From Clostridium cylindrosporum DSM 605 (GTDB taxonomy: Bacteria; Bacillota; Clostridia; Clostridiales; Caloramatoraceae), in assembly GCF_001047375.1 (NCBI RefSeq), contig NZ_LFVU01000028.1, forward strand, positions 248,001 to 312,000: a stretch of DNA of 64,000 bases. The letters run 5' to 3'. Position 1 is the first letter of the stretch. Every line of letters begins with the position of its first letter. Below the pieces are notes generated by a model. It searched no databases and was not told the origin of the DNA. It was given only the letters and a program-made list of their open reading frames with translations. Both the position numbers and the translations under genes were made by a program. Below, piece by piece: positions 19,957 through 28,640 of the stretch.

Positions 19957-20595
19957 TTAATAACATTTATTCTCACATCTATCACACATGCTATATTTGT
20001 CCTTATCTTTACCGACACCAAATAATACTACAACAGTTTTTATAGGGTACATTTGAAAGTGTTTACTTATAGTTATAGTAGTATTTTCTTCTCTAAATGC
20101 ATTTAATAGTATTACTTGATTTGATATATGAAAATCTTTTTGAGATGGGTAAAGTTGAGCGGATATATTCATAGGATTAATCTTTTTATTAATTTCTTCT
20201 TTTATCTTATGATTTATATAATCTAAAGCTACTACCCCTATTTTATCTAAAATCATAGCTCTAATCATTTCAGTACTGCTGGAGTATTCATTAATCCTAT
20301 CTTCTATGTAATCTCCTATACTATATAATGCTATATACACAGAGGATGAATTTTCTAGTTCTCTGGCTACATAATTGCTTTTAATATTAAAGTCACCAAA
20401 ACTTACTTCTACATCCTTTATTTTTTCAATCTTAAAATGTTTTAAAAATACTTGGGTATCAAATAATTCCTTTGACTTTTCAATCTCCTCATCTATTTTT
20501 TTTAGGATAATTGGAGGTTGCTTTCTTTTACCATATCCAAGGAATTTTAAAACTTCATCTCTATCTATTATAATATCCTTAATATCTAATCTCAT
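19957..20595 (-). CDS. MetH-activation-domain-like protein of corrinoid module 1
   Basis: 212 residues resembling stand-alone relatives of the vitamin B12-dependent methionine synthase activation domain. The visible features are a DRDEVLKFLGYG opening, a central SVYIALYSIGDYIEDRI segment, and a late S-A-Q-L-Y-P-S-Q-K-D-F region where MetH has its SAM-binding RPAPGYP loop. The C-terminus carries a C-x2-C-x3-C cluster (CDRCENKC). In MetH this fold binds SAM for reductive remethylation of cob(II)alamin. Here the gene sits 2 bases after an MtaA-like gene and a corrinoid protein gene, so it may reactivate that corrinoid protein. Function is inferred. Confidence 0.7.
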   Translation of the reverse strand: MRLDIKDIIIDRDEVLKFLGYGKRKQPPIILKKIDEEIEKSKELFDTQVFLKHFKIEKIKDVEVSFGDFNIKSNYVARELENSSSVYIALYSIGDYIEDRINEYSSSTEMIRAMILDKIGVVALDYINHKIKEEINKKINPMNISAQLYPSQKDFHISNQVILLNAFREENTTITISKHFQMYPIKTVVVLFGVGKDKDKYSMCDRCENKCY

Positions 20596-20597
20596 AT

Positions 20598-21599
20598 CTA
20601 AACCTTTATTTCATCTAATTCTTGATATGTTATTCTTCCAGCTTCTATAGCAGCTTGAAGATTTTTAACTGGTGTATCATTCATGCAATTACATCCAAAT
20701 GCACAAAGATAGTTATTGTGTCTTCTCATTTTCTTTAGTAGTTTTAATGTCTCATTTTTTATCTTATCTTCCTTGGAATTATATAGAAGCTCTAATGGAT
20801 CTAGATTTCCAAGTAATACTATGTCCTTTGGAACCATATCCATAACCTTTTCATAATCCATTATTTGATCAAGGCTTAATGCATCTATATTACAAGTCAG
20901 CATAAGATCTAAAAACTCTGTAGTATCTCCACATATATGCAGTGCCTTCCAACAGTTTAAGTCATTATATATCTTATTTAGGTTAGGAACTATTAATTTT
21001 TCAAATCTATCTCTACTAAGTGTTACCGTAGCAGGCTCTGCTATAGATATATACTTTGCACCAGCATTTTTCACTGCTACTGCATATCTTCTAACTGTCT
21101 CAGTTGTAAATTCAAGTAACTTTTTTACAAATTCAGGCTCTTTAATTACGCATCTTAAAAGATGTGTTGCACCTGCTAACTGAATTCCCAGGGTAAATGG
21201 CCCTTGGATAGATACAAAAAGAGGCTTATCTACGTTTTTTGAAATCAGTTCTAGACTTTTTAGATTTACAGGCATTCTACCAGATTTATAAGGGTCTGGA
21301 ACTTCATATTTTTCTAAGGCATCTATATTTGTAAAAGGGTGATTTAGCACACTTGGAAAATCAAAATCCGGCTTTAATAAATCAAGTCCCAGTGTCTCAC
21401 AAAAAATTGCCCCATCACATAATGAGTATATAAAATCTGTTTCAAAGGTTTCATTCATCTTTTTAGCAACTTCTAGTTGCTTATTTGGATCATTATATAC
21501 CTCATATGCTGTATAACCTGTTAAAAAGAGGCCATTAGTCCCCATATCTGGTAAGAAAAAACCTCGATTTTCACTATTTATATATTCAAGTAAGGTCAT
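20598..21599 (-). CDS. MtaA/UroD-family corrinoid methyltransferase, module 1
   Basis: 333 residues of uroporphyrinogen-decarboxylase fold. The zinc ligands typical of MtaA/MtbA methyltransferases and not of true UroD are visible: His221-x-Cys223 in ALHICGDT, and a distal Cys (303 or 305) in FGCNC. The TIM-barrel segment ISIAEPATVTLS follows the family. Such proteins transfer a methyl group between a corrinoid protein and a thiol or other acceptor. The ATG directly follows the stop of the corrinoid protein gene and has a GGAGGG box. The acceptor in a bacterium without coenzyme M is unknown. Confidence 0.82.
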   Translation of the reverse strand: MTLLEYINSENRGFFLPDMGTNGLFLTGYTAYEVYNDPNKQLEVAKKMNETFETDFIYSLCDGAIFCETLGLDLLKPDFDFPSVLNHPFTNIDALEKYEVPDPYKSGRMPVNLKSLELISKNVDKPLFVSIQGPFTLGIQLAGATHLLRCVIKEPEFVKKLLEFTTETVRRYAVAVKNAGAKYISIAEPATVTLSRDRFEKLIVPNLNKIYNDLNCWKALHICGDTTEFLDLMLTCNIDALSLDQIMDYEKVMDMVPKDIVLLGNLDPLELLYNSKEDKIKNETLKLLKKMRRHNNYLCAFGCNCMNDTPVKNLQAAIEAGRITYQELDEIKV

Positions 21600-22241
21600 T
21601 TACCTTCCCTCCTTCAGTATATTTTGAACCAACTTAATAACCTTTGGTGCATTTGGTGCATATCCATCAGAATTTATTTCAATGGAGTAATTCTCAGTAA
21701 CACTTCCACCACCTACAATAACATAGGGTCTTCTCTTTAAATCCATAGAATTGATTTTTTCAATAAGCTTTTTCATTTCTCCCCTTGTTGTTGTCATCAT
21801 TGAAGATAATCCAATTATATCTACTTCTTCTTTTATTGCTACACTTATTATTTCTTCTACACTTTTATTTACTCCAAAGTCTAGTACATCATATCCTGAT
21901 GCTTCTAGCATTATTTTAACTATATTTTTACCTATCTCATGGGTATCTCCCTCAACAACTGAAAGAAGAATTTTTCCTTTAACATCATTATTAATATTTC
22001 CAAATCTACTTAATACCTTTAATCCTTTATTTAACGTGTCCGCACATACTATTATTTCTGGAATATCATATTGTTTATTTTCATAATAATCTATAGATCT
22101 AACCATTCCATCATTAAGTCCCTTTAAGTAAATCTCTTCTAATCTAATATTGTCTATTTTTGCTGCATGTACTACTAATCTTTCAATATTATCTTCATCC
22201 ATATTTACTATACAGTCAGAAATTTGTGTCAATATATCCAT
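21600..22241 (-). CDS. Corrinoid (cobalamin-binding) methyl-shuttle protein, module 1
   Basis: 213 residues. A helical cap domain (about 1-85) is followed by a Rossmann B12 domain with the cobalt-ligating signature D-x-H-x-x-G in VVEGDTHEIGKNIV (Asp99, His101, Gly104), then GLSSMMTTTRGEM and the distal YVIVGGGSVTENY loop. Length and order match MtaC/MttC/MtbC proteins. It carries a methyl group on cobalt between two methyltransferases. It is the first gene of a three-gene operon, with a clear box and ATG, but no partner of MtaB, MtbB or MttB type is encoded beside it. Confidence 0.92.
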   Translation of the reverse strand: MDILTQISDCIVNMDEDNIERLVVHAAKIDNIRLEEIYLKGLNDGMVRSIDYYENKQYDIPEIIVCADTLNKGLKVLSRFGNINNDVKGKILLSVVEGDTHEIGKNIVKIMLEASGYDVLDFGVNKSVEEIISVAIKEEVDIIGLSSMMTTTRGEMKKLIEKINSMDLKRRPYVIVGGGSVTENYSIEINSDGYAPNAPKVIKLVQNILKEGR

Positions 22242-22322
22242 AATAATTCTCCTATACTATTAGTAATTTCTAACCTCATTATATCTGTAGTTATATTATC
22301 TTCTTTAATATAAAAAAATGTG

Positions 22323-23429
22323 CTATTGTATAATTTTAATTCTCTCTTCATTTTCATTATCAAAATAATGTATTTTAGATGTATTAAAGTATATTTTTAG
22401 AGAATCTCCAAGTTTTATATTTGACTCTTGTCCTACTTTAGCAGTTATATTATCAGATTCTACCTTAAAGTAAATATATTTTTCGCTTCCCATATTATCA
22501 ATTGCATCTATAGTTCCAGTTAAAGTAGATAAACTATTTTCATTACTTACTATTACATCCTCTGGTCTTATTCCAATTATTATTCTCTTGCCAACATACC
22601 CCTTTTCTTTAAGCACTTTAGATACTTCAGGAGTTAACTCAATTTTAAGTTGATTTTTCTGCAATATTAACATATTTTCTATTTCTATTACATTTACATC
22701 TATGAAATTCATTTGAGGACTTCCCATAAATCCTGCAACAAAAGTATTAATTGGACTTTCATATAATTCCTGTGGTGACGCAAATTGCTGAATAATTCCA
22801 TCTTTCATAACTACTATTTTATCACCCATTGTCATAGCCTCTGTTTGATCATGTGTTACATATATAAAAGTAGTTCCAAGTTTTTTATGAAGTTTCACTA
22901 TTTCTGCTCTTGTTTGTACACGAAGCTTAGCATCAAGGTTTGATAATGGTTCATCCATAAGGAAAACCTTAGGATTTCTCACTATTGCCCTGCCAAGCGC
23001 GACTCTTTGCCTTTGTCCACCTGATAAAGCCTTAGGTTTTCTATCAAGTAGCCCTTCGATTCCCAGTATATTAGCTACTTCTTTAACCCTAACTTCAATT
23101 TCTTTCTTTTTATTTCCCCTTATCTTTAGTCCAAAGGCCATATTTTCATATACACTCATATGAGGGTATAGTGCATAGTTTTGAAAAACCATAGCAATAT
23201 CTCTATCCTTAGGTTCAACATTATTTACTATTTTATCATCTATATATAATTCACCTTCAGTTATCTCCTCAAGTCCTGCTATCATTCTCAGTACCGTAGA
23301 TTTACCACAACCTGATGGTCCTACAAATATTATGAACTCTTCATCATTAATCTCAAGATTAAAATCTGAAACTGCCCTAACCCCTCCTTGATAAACTTTA
23401 CTTATACCTTTTAAAGTCAAGTTCGACAT
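22323..23429 (-). CDS. Sugar ABC transporter ATPase of the UgpC/MsmK type
   Basis: 368 residues from the ATG at 23429, which has a GAGGAAG box and matches the family start MSNLTLKGISKVY; the frame extends 29 codons further without support. Walker A is GPSGCGKST, followed by the Q-loop FQNYALYPH, signature LSGGQRQRV, Walker B VFLMDEP and the H-loop TH. The C-terminal TOBE region (about 240-368) is typical of carbohydrate importers such as MsmK, MalK and UgpC. No permease or binding protein is next to it, so it may be a shared ATPase serving several sugar importers. Confidence 0.93.
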   Translation of the reverse strand: MSNLTLKGISKVYQGGVRAVSDFNLEINDEEFIIFVGPSGCGKSTVLRMIAGLEEITEGELYIDDKIVNNVEPKDRDIAMVFQNYALYPHMSVYENMAFGLKIRGNKKKEIEVRVKEVANILGIEGLLDRKPKALSGGQRQRVALGRAIVRNPKVFLMDEPLSNLDAKLRVQTRAEIVKLHKKLGTTFIYVTHDQTEAMTMGDKIVVMKDGIIQQFASPQELYESPINTFVAGFMGSPQMNFIDVNVIEIENMLILQKNQLKIELTPEVSKVLKEKGYVGKRIIIGIRPEDVIVSNENSLSTLTGTIDAIDNMGSEKYIYFKVESDNITAKVGQESNIKLGDSLKIYFNTSKIHYFDNENEERIKIIQ

Positions 23430-23607
23430 TGTAATACTTCCTCTCTCCATTGATTTATACCTTATACCATTTAAGTCCAATATTTCATAGTAACTTCCAT
23501 TTCGTATTATAATCAATGTAATTTGTCAACTCAAATAGAAAAAACAAATATTATTTTTTTTATCATCATTATTTCAAATATAAAGAAAAAGTCTGTAAAA
23601 TACTTTC

Positions 23608-23676
23608 AAATATATTAATACAACACATTATTTTAAGCCATACCTATTTAAAATAATGTGCTGTACTAATATATTT
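23608..23676 (-). terminator. 29-bp hairpin, terminator of the HD-GYP gene
   Basis: Two 29-base arms surround an 11-base loop. They differ from perfect complementarity at two positions that become G-U pairs only in minus-strand RNA. It lies 24 bases after the stop at 23700. The T-tract is short (TTTGAAAG). Confidence 0.8.
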
Positions 23677-23699
23677 TTCTATATTCTTAATAATAATCA

Positions 23700-24341
23700 T
23701 CACCCTACAATTAACTCCAAATTATCACTTTTAGTATCTATAAATTTTTTTACACTGTTCATGTTTTTTATAATATAGTCAACTATTAAAGGATCAAACA
23801 TCAATTCTTTATTTTTAATTATCTCATTCATACAATTCTCAAATTTAATAGACTTTCTATAGGGTCTATCACTCATCATAGCATCAATAGAGTCACATAT
23901 TGCAATTATTCTTGATCCAAGTGGTATACGCAATCCAGATATTCCTTCAGGGTATCCCTTCCCATCCCATCTTTCATGATGATAAAGAACAATATTGCTT
24001 ATAGATTTTAACTTTTTTGATTTGCCTAAAATATTAAAACCTATTTTTGGATGCATTTTAATATACTCCCATTCATTAGGTAATAATTCCCCATTTTTAT
24101 TTAGTACTTGATCTGGGACTCCTATTTTACCTATATCATGTAAGTGGGCTGCAATATGTATGTTTTCTAACTCTATTCCTTTAACTCCAAGGGCCTTTGC
24201 AAGTTCATAGCTCATAAATGCAACTCTTTCTGAATGGCCACTTGTATAAGTATCTTTAGCTTCTAATGCTGCTACTAAACTTTCAATTATATCATGATAA
24301 ATTTCTTTCTCTTTAAACTTAAAAAATATTCTTTTCAACAT
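23700..24341 (-). CDS. HD-GYP domain protein, probable cyclic-di-GMP phosphodiesterase
   Basis: 213 residues from the ATG at 24341, preceded by GAGGAGATATAAA; the earlier in-frame ATG overlaps that box. Nearly the whole protein is the HD-GYP domain: SGHSERVAFMSYEL, the metal site HLHDIGKIGVPD, then HPKIGFNIL, YHHERWDGKGYPEGISG and ICDSIDAMMSDRPYR. Family members hydrolyse cyclic di-GMP. There is no receiver, PAS or membrane sensor; only a ~20-residue basic N-terminus precedes the domain. It appears monocistronic. Confidence 0.9.
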   Translation of the reverse strand: MLKRIFFKFKEKEIYHDIIESLVAALEAKDTYTSGHSERVAFMSYELAKALGVKGIELENIHIAAHLHDIGKIGVPDQVLNKNGELLPNEWEYIKMHPKIGFNILGKSKKLKSISNIVLYHHERWDGKGYPEGISGLRIPLGSRIIAICDSIDAMMSDRPYRKSIKFENCMNEIIKNKELMFDPLIVDYIIKNMNSVKKFIDTKSDNLELIVG

Positions 24342-24521
24342 TTTATATCTCCTCATATAATTCTATTAATCTCTCTATTTTTAGATACTGAATATCATTA
24401 TCATTAAATGTGTAAAAATAATATATAAATAGATACTATTTATATATTTATTAAGCAAGGACCATATTCCATATTTTTCTATACAAATAATACTACTTTT
24501 ATGTATTGTTGTAAATATATT

Positions 24522-24767
24522 TTATATCCTTTCTATTAGCAATCCTTCATTTTCTATATATACTATCGCCTTTATTCTTCTCATTGCTTCCTTTACATCT
24601 ATAGTATATGAGTCAGGACCAATTTCATTTGCAAATTTCTAACAAATTGGTCCTCCATCTACCATTACTTTATACTTATCTCTTATATTTCTTTCCTTTA
24701 GCATTTCTATAACAGTTTTCATGCCTCTCATAGTCATCATAAGTGTTGACATACAAATAAAGTTATT
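24522..24767 (-). pseudogene. Remnant of a corrinoid protein gene
   Basis: About 80 codons on the minus strand read as the C-terminal part of a B12-binding corrinoid protein: STLMMTMRGMKTVIEMLKER, then VMVDGGPIC, an in-frame TAG, then KFANEIGPDSY and a terminal helix. It aligns residue by residue with the corrinoid protein encoded at 33622-34278 (STLMTTTMGGMGTVIELLKE, GGGPISKKFSDQIGADGY). The cap domain and D-x-H-x-x-G site are absent, a stop precedes the fragment, and one stop interrupts it. It lies just downstream of the 2-hydroxyacid dehydrogenase gene. The remaining gap 24342-24521 holds nothing else I can name. Confidence 0.85.
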
Positions 24768-24776
24768 TTAAATTCA

Positions 24777-25733
24777 TTAATATCCTTTTTTAATCTCAAC
24801 TACATTTAAAAGCTCTTCTTTATTTATATATCTTTTAAGATTCTCATAAAAAAGATTCCATCTTCTTTCTGGTATCATTTCACTAATCCATGAATTATGG
24901 GAAGTAATAACTACCCTATGGTAATCCCATAATCTACTCTTTTTAGACAAAGGCTCTTCCTCAAATACATCTAAAGCAACGCCTTTAAAATTCCCTTCAT
25001 CTAAATGCTCTACTAGGTCTTCTTCACTAACAACAGCACCCCTTGAAACATTTATAAGATATGCATCTTTTTTCATCTTTTCTAATCTTTCTTTATTAAA
25101 AATATGTTCTGTTTTCTTAGTATGTGGAAGACAAATAACCACTACATCACTTATACTTAAAACATAGTCTAACTTATCAATTGAAAAACATTTATCAAAT
25201 CCTTCTATACTTCTTCCATTTGTGTTTACTCCTAGTATTTGAGTTCCAAATCCACTTAACCTTTTAACTGACTCCTTGGCTATATCCCCCGTTCCTATAA
25301 ATGATATCTTTTTGCTGTATATTTCTCCTACGGAAAAATCCATAAACCATCTTTTATTAGATTGATTTTCATATGCTTTTTTTCTATTTTTTATAAGCTC
25401 TAAAATATTAAGTACAACCCATTCCCCCATAGGTATACTATAGCCACCTCTATTATTTGTAACTATAATCCTTCTTTCTAAAACCTTATCTACAGGAATC
25501 TGTTCAAATCCCATACTAGTTAATTGAATCCACTTTAAAGATGGAAAATCATCTATATCAAGACTTTCAAATGGACTATAACACATTAAGGCCTCAATCT
25601 CTCTCATATAACTTTTATATTGAAATGTAGCCTCATTTTCAAAGTATACCTCATAGCCTAAATTCTCTAAAAGTGATATTTTCTCCTCCATCTTCCCGTC
25701 TTCAAATTTATACGTAAATAACACCTTTTTCAT
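24777..25733 (-). CDS. D-isomer-specific 2-hydroxyacid dehydrogenase family protein
   Basis: 318 residues. An N-terminal substrate lobe (to about residue 95) leads into the NAD domain with ISFIGTGDIAKESVKRL (G-x-G-x2-A variant). The catalytic Arg lies in LINVSRGAVVSEEDL, Glu in FEEEPLSKKSRLW, and His in VVITSHNSW. The family includes phosphoglycerate, glyoxylate and D-lactate dehydrogenases, and the substrate here cannot be assigned. The G-x-G-x2-A fingerprint is slightly degenerate. The ATG follows a GGGG-rich box. It stands alone between a terminator upstream and the corrinoid pseudogene downstream. Confidence 0.87.
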   Translation of the reverse strand: MKKVLFTYKFEDGKMEEKISLLENLGYEVYFENEATFQYKSYMREIEALMCYSPFESLDIDDFPSLKWIQLTSMGFEQIPVDKVLERRIIVTNNRGGYSIPMGEWVVLNILELIKNRKKAYENQSNKRWFMDFSVGEIYSKKISFIGTGDIAKESVKRLSGFGTQILGVNTNGRSIEGFDKCFSIDKLDYVLSISDVVVICLPHTKKTEHIFNKERLEKMKKDAYLINVSRGAVVSEEDLVEHLDEGNFKGVALDVFEEEPLSKKSRLWDYHRVVITSHNSWISEMIPERRWNLFYENLKRYINKEELLNVVEIKKGY

Positions 25734-25750
25734 AATATACCCCCTTTAAC

Positions 25751-25787
25751 AAAAGCCCTAATCATAATACTATGAATAGGGCTTTTT
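25751..25787 (-). terminator. Terminator of the OsmC gene
   Basis: A 10-bp stem AAAAGCCCTA/TAGGGCTTTT with a 17-base loop lies 20-55 bases after the OsmC stop. Minus-strand RNA ends with TTTTGTT. Confidence 0.8.
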
Positions 25788-25806
25788 TAAATTTATATTC
25801 TTTTTA

Positions 25807-26232
25807 TTAAGCTTCTATTATTACTTCAATTGTACCTTTAATCTTATCATTTAAAGCATTTGCAACTGTACAGAATTTTTCAACTAACTTTGTAAAGTTT
25901 TCGATTTCTTCCTTTGAGTTTGAAGATTTTACCCTGTAAGTAGTCTTCATAGTTTTAATTGCCTTTATTTGAATACCAGTATCCTCTAATGGTCCTGCTT
26001 CTTCAATCTCTGCACTAATTTCTACAACTAAATCTTTAACATCTATGTTTTTAGACTTAGACAAAGATACATAAGACATAATCTTACAAGCCGCAACAGA
26101 ATTTAGTAACATTTCACCAGGAGTCATTCCCTTGTTATCGCCTAATGGAGTACCTAAATCCATAGTTACACTATGTTCTCTTGATGTAGCAAGTACGCTT
26201 ACGCCTTCTTTAAGTTCTACTTTGCATTTCAT
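25807..26232 (-). CDS. OsmC/Ohr family protein
   Basis: 141 residues, typical for OsmC-like thiol peroxidases. The two redox cysteines of the family are present: one in NSVAACKIMSYVSL and one in EKFCTVANAL. G-x-TPGEMLL is the conserved loop between the dimer strands. Members reduce organic hydroperoxides in the cytoplasm. Start ATG 26232 has an AAGGAG box. It is probably monocistronic, with an 90-base gap to the antiporter gene upstream and its own terminator. Confidence 0.9.
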   Translation of the reverse strand: MKCKVELKEGVSVLATSREHSVTMDLGTPLGDNKGMTPGEMLLNSVAACKIMSYVSLSKSKNIDVKDLVVEISAEIEEAGPLEDTGIQIKAIKTMKTTYRVKSSNSKEEIENFTKLVEKFCTVANALNDKIKGTIEVIIEA

Positions 26233-26325
26233 TTAATCATCTCCTTAAAAAATAGTTATTATTCTACAAAACTATTCTTCCCTTATACTTAAAAAAAATC
26301 CATAAAAGATGATTTTTTAATACAC

Positions 26326-27369
26326 CTATAATATTAAAAATGAAATACCTATAATGATATAAACAACTATAAGCTGCATACCCTCAAGCCAATTTGATTC
26401 ACCATCATTTGCAACTCTATTAGCTATAAGTACTGAAACAAACATAGCTATTAGTTCAAACTCATTAAATACAATGCTCATTGGCTTAAATAGTAAACTT
26501 AAAAATATAAGTATTGGAGTAACAAATAATATTATTTGTAAACTTGAACCTATTGCAATTTCAATTGCAACATCCATTTTATTTTTCATTGCCATAATAA
26601 TAGCTGTACTATGTTCAGCTGCATTTCCGATTATAGGAATTAAAATTATCCCTACAAAGAACTCACTAAGCCCTACTGCCTTAGTCATTGGCTCAACTGA
26701 ACTTACAAGAAACTCACTTTCTAGTGCAATTAAAACAGTTGCCACAACTAACACAATAATTGATTTTTTAAGACTCCACTTAACCTCATGAGCTTCTCCA
26801 TGATCTGATCCGTATATATCTTTATGAGTATAAAAAGAAAAATATAGTCCAAGTATGTATATTAAAAACATTAAGGCAGCAACACCGATACTTAAAATCT
26901 CGTATCTAGTTGTTAAAAGCTCAGGTTTTACTGTATGAGTAAATATAGCTGGAATAACAAGTCCTATAACAGCGAATAAAAGCATGCTTGATGACACTTC
27001 AATAGCCTTTTTGTTAAATGTTTGAGTTTTGAACTTTAATCCTCCAAATAACAAACTTGCCCCAAGAACTAAAAGTATATTTCCTATAACAGAACCTGCA
27101 ATCGATGCCTTTACAACGTCAAATAGTCCTTCCTTTAAAGCAAAAAACGCTATAATAAGTTCTGTAGCATTTCCAAATGTGGCATTTAAAAATCCTCCAA
27201 CTCTTGGACCTGCATAATATGATATTTCCTCTGTAGCTTCTCCCATAAGTCCCGCAAGAGGGAGTATAGATAGAGCGGATGCTATAAATATTAATATTGG
27301 ATTCATATGCATAAATTCAAATGCTATACTTATAGGGATAAAAATAAATAAGTACTTTAAAAACTTCAT
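26326..27369 (-). CDS. Ca2+/H+ antiporter (CaCA/CAX family)
   Basis: 347 residues with about eleven hydrophobic segments. The two alpha-repeat motifs of cation/proton exchangers are visible: FGNATELIIAFFALKEG in the first half and IGNAAEHSTAIIMAMKN in the second. A short acidic loop (about 195-205) separates the halves. It should export Ca2+ in exchange for protons across the cell membrane. The start ATG at 27369 follows GGAAGGG. No terminator is obvious between this gene and osmC, so partial read-through is possible. Confidence 0.93.
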   Translation of the reverse strand: MKFLKYLFIFIPISIAFEFMHMNPILIFIASALSILPLAGLMGEATEEISYYAGPRVGGFLNATFGNATELIIAFFALKEGLFDVVKASIAGSVIGNILLVLGASLLFGGLKFKTQTFNKKAIEVSSSMLLFAVIGLVIPAIFTHTVKPELLTTRYEILSIGVAALMFLIYILGLYFSFYTHKDIYGSDHGEAHEVKWSLKKSIIVLVVATVLIALESEFLVSSVEPMTKAVGLSEFFVGIILIPIIGNAAEHSTAIIMAMKNKMDVAIEIAIGSSLQIILFVTPILIFLSLLFKPMSIVFNEFELIAMFVSVLIANRVANDGESNWLEGMQLIVVYIIIGISFLIL

Positions 27370-27528
27370 GATACTAGACCCTTCCTTTGCAATTTTTTTA
27401 TTAACAATTATACCATAATTTATATTAAAAAATTTAACTAAACTAACTATCTTTTTATAAATAACAATATAGTTAGCCTAGTATTCCACATATTAAATAT
27501 AAATATAAATTATATAAAGTTAAAATAA

Positions 27529-27575
27529 AAAAGCTATCAATTAATATGTCTAACACACCTTAATTGATAGCTTTT
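27529..27575 (-). terminator. Terminator of the acetyltransferase gene
   Basis: Perfect 16-bp stem AAAAGCTATCAATTAA/TTAATTGATAGCTTTT with a 15-base loop, just after the stop at 27583. The T-run on the minus strand is TTTTTTATTTT. Confidence 0.88.
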
Positions 27576-27582
27576 AGCTCTA

Positions 27583-28032
27583 TTAGTTATCATCAAAACC
27601 ATAAACCATTTGTGAATAATTAAGAGTCTTGTACCCTTTACGTATATAAAGCTTTTTTGCTGATTTATTATCCTCACATATTTCAAGCCTAAATCTAGCT
27701 GCTTTATCAGAAAACTCTGTATTAATAAAATCAAGGATTTTACTACCAAGACCTAACCCTCTAAATTGCTCCCTAATATAAATCTCCTCTATCCAAACAA
27801 CTATTCCCCCTGCTTCATTTGAATAGGTTAAACTTATTTGGGAATATCCAGCAACTTCATTATTCTCCTCTATTATATATGCCTTTGCATATGGAGAAGA
27901 GGAAATTATCTCATTATATGTTTTAACTATATTTTTTTCTGGGATTGGATGAAGTACTGCTTCAGAATTATAAAAATCCTTAACCATATTAATAAATATA
28001 TCTTTATCTTGTTGTTGTAATTCTCTAATCAT
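27583..28032 (-). CDS. GNAT-family N-acetyltransferase
   Basis: 149 residues. The acetyl-CoA pyrophosphate loop is REQFRGLGLGSKIL (R-x2-G-x-G/A form), preceded by the strand VVWIEEIYI and followed by LEICEDNKSAKKLYIRKGYK, the classic motif B. The substrate cannot be predicted. The ATG has an AGGAG box at the right distance. The gene is monocistronic between two terminator hairpins. Confidence 0.92.
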   Translation of the reverse strand: MIRELQQQDKDIFINMVKDFYNSEAVLHPIPEKNIVKTYNEIISSSPYAKAYIIEENNEVAGYSQISLTYSNEAGGIVVWIEEIYIREQFRGLGLGSKILDFINTEFSDKAARFRLEICEDNKSAKKLYIRKGYKTLNYSQMVYGFDDN

Positions 28033-28152
28033 AGATTTATCTCCTACTTTTCTAAAACAATAATACTCTTATATAAATCATACTATAGATTAGAAAAAAT
28101 AGAAAATCTATATCATTACTTATTAAATTTTTTATAACAACTTTTGAAAAAT

Positions 28153-28187
28153 AAAACAGCTATGGACATCTGTCCATAGCTGTTTTT
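28153..28187 (-). terminator. luxS terminator
   Basis: Perfect 15-bp stem AAACAGCTATGGACA/TGTCCATAGCTGTTT with a 2-base centre, immediately after the luxS stop at 28189. A TTTTATTTTTC tail follows on the minus strand. Confidence 0.9.
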
Positions 28188-28188
28188 A

Positions 28189-28629
28189 CTACTTATTGAT
28201 TCCTTCAAGAAATCCTTTTGCAAGCTTTAAAGCTCCTTCAAGTGAGTGATCCTTATAAGTACCACATTGTACCTCATTAGCTGCTGGTATCTCTGTAGTT
28301 TCAAGAACCTTCTCTAGTGAATATACAAGAGCCTTCTTTATATCCTCTACACTTAAATCTTCCCATACTGTAAAGTAGAATCCTGTTCTACATCCCATTG
28401 GTGATAGATCTATAACCTTTTCATCTAATTCAGTTTCTCTTAAATAAACTGCTAGTAAGTGTTCAAGTGTATGTATAGCACCTGTCTCCATAACAGCCTT
28501 ATTAGGTTGCATAAATCTTATATCAAACTTAGTTACGATATCCTTATTTTTTCCTACATATACTCCGGCTTTTCTAATATATGGAGCAATTACAGTTCTA
28601 TGGTCTAATTCAAAGCTTTCTACTTTCAT
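28189..28629 (-). CDS. luxS: S-ribosylhomocysteine lyase LuxS
   Basis: 146 residues. The Fe/Zn site H-x-x-E-H is in HTLEHLLAVY, and the catalytic Cys with the third ligand region is MGCRTGFYF. A further conserved cysteine lies in NEVQCGTYKDH. The enzyme splits S-ribosylhomocysteine to homocysteine and the AI-2 precursor DPD. The ATG has an AGGAGGT box. It lies 11 bases after mtnN, so the two form an operon for the activated methyl cycle. Confidence 0.97.
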   Translation of the reverse strand: MKVESFELDHRTVIAPYIRKAGVYVGKNKDIVTKFDIRFMQPNKAVMETGAIHTLEHLLAVYLRETELDEKVIDLSPMGCRTGFYFTVWEDLSVEDIKKALVYSLEKVLETTEIPAANEVQCGTYKDHSLEGALKLAKGFLEGINK

Positions 28630-28640
28630 TAAAGTACCTC

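Noticed and set aside
27537-27749. 70-codon frame inside the acetyltransferase gene
   Set aside because: It is an alternative frame of the GNAT gene on the same strand, running through its terminator; only the GNAT frame shows conserved motifs.
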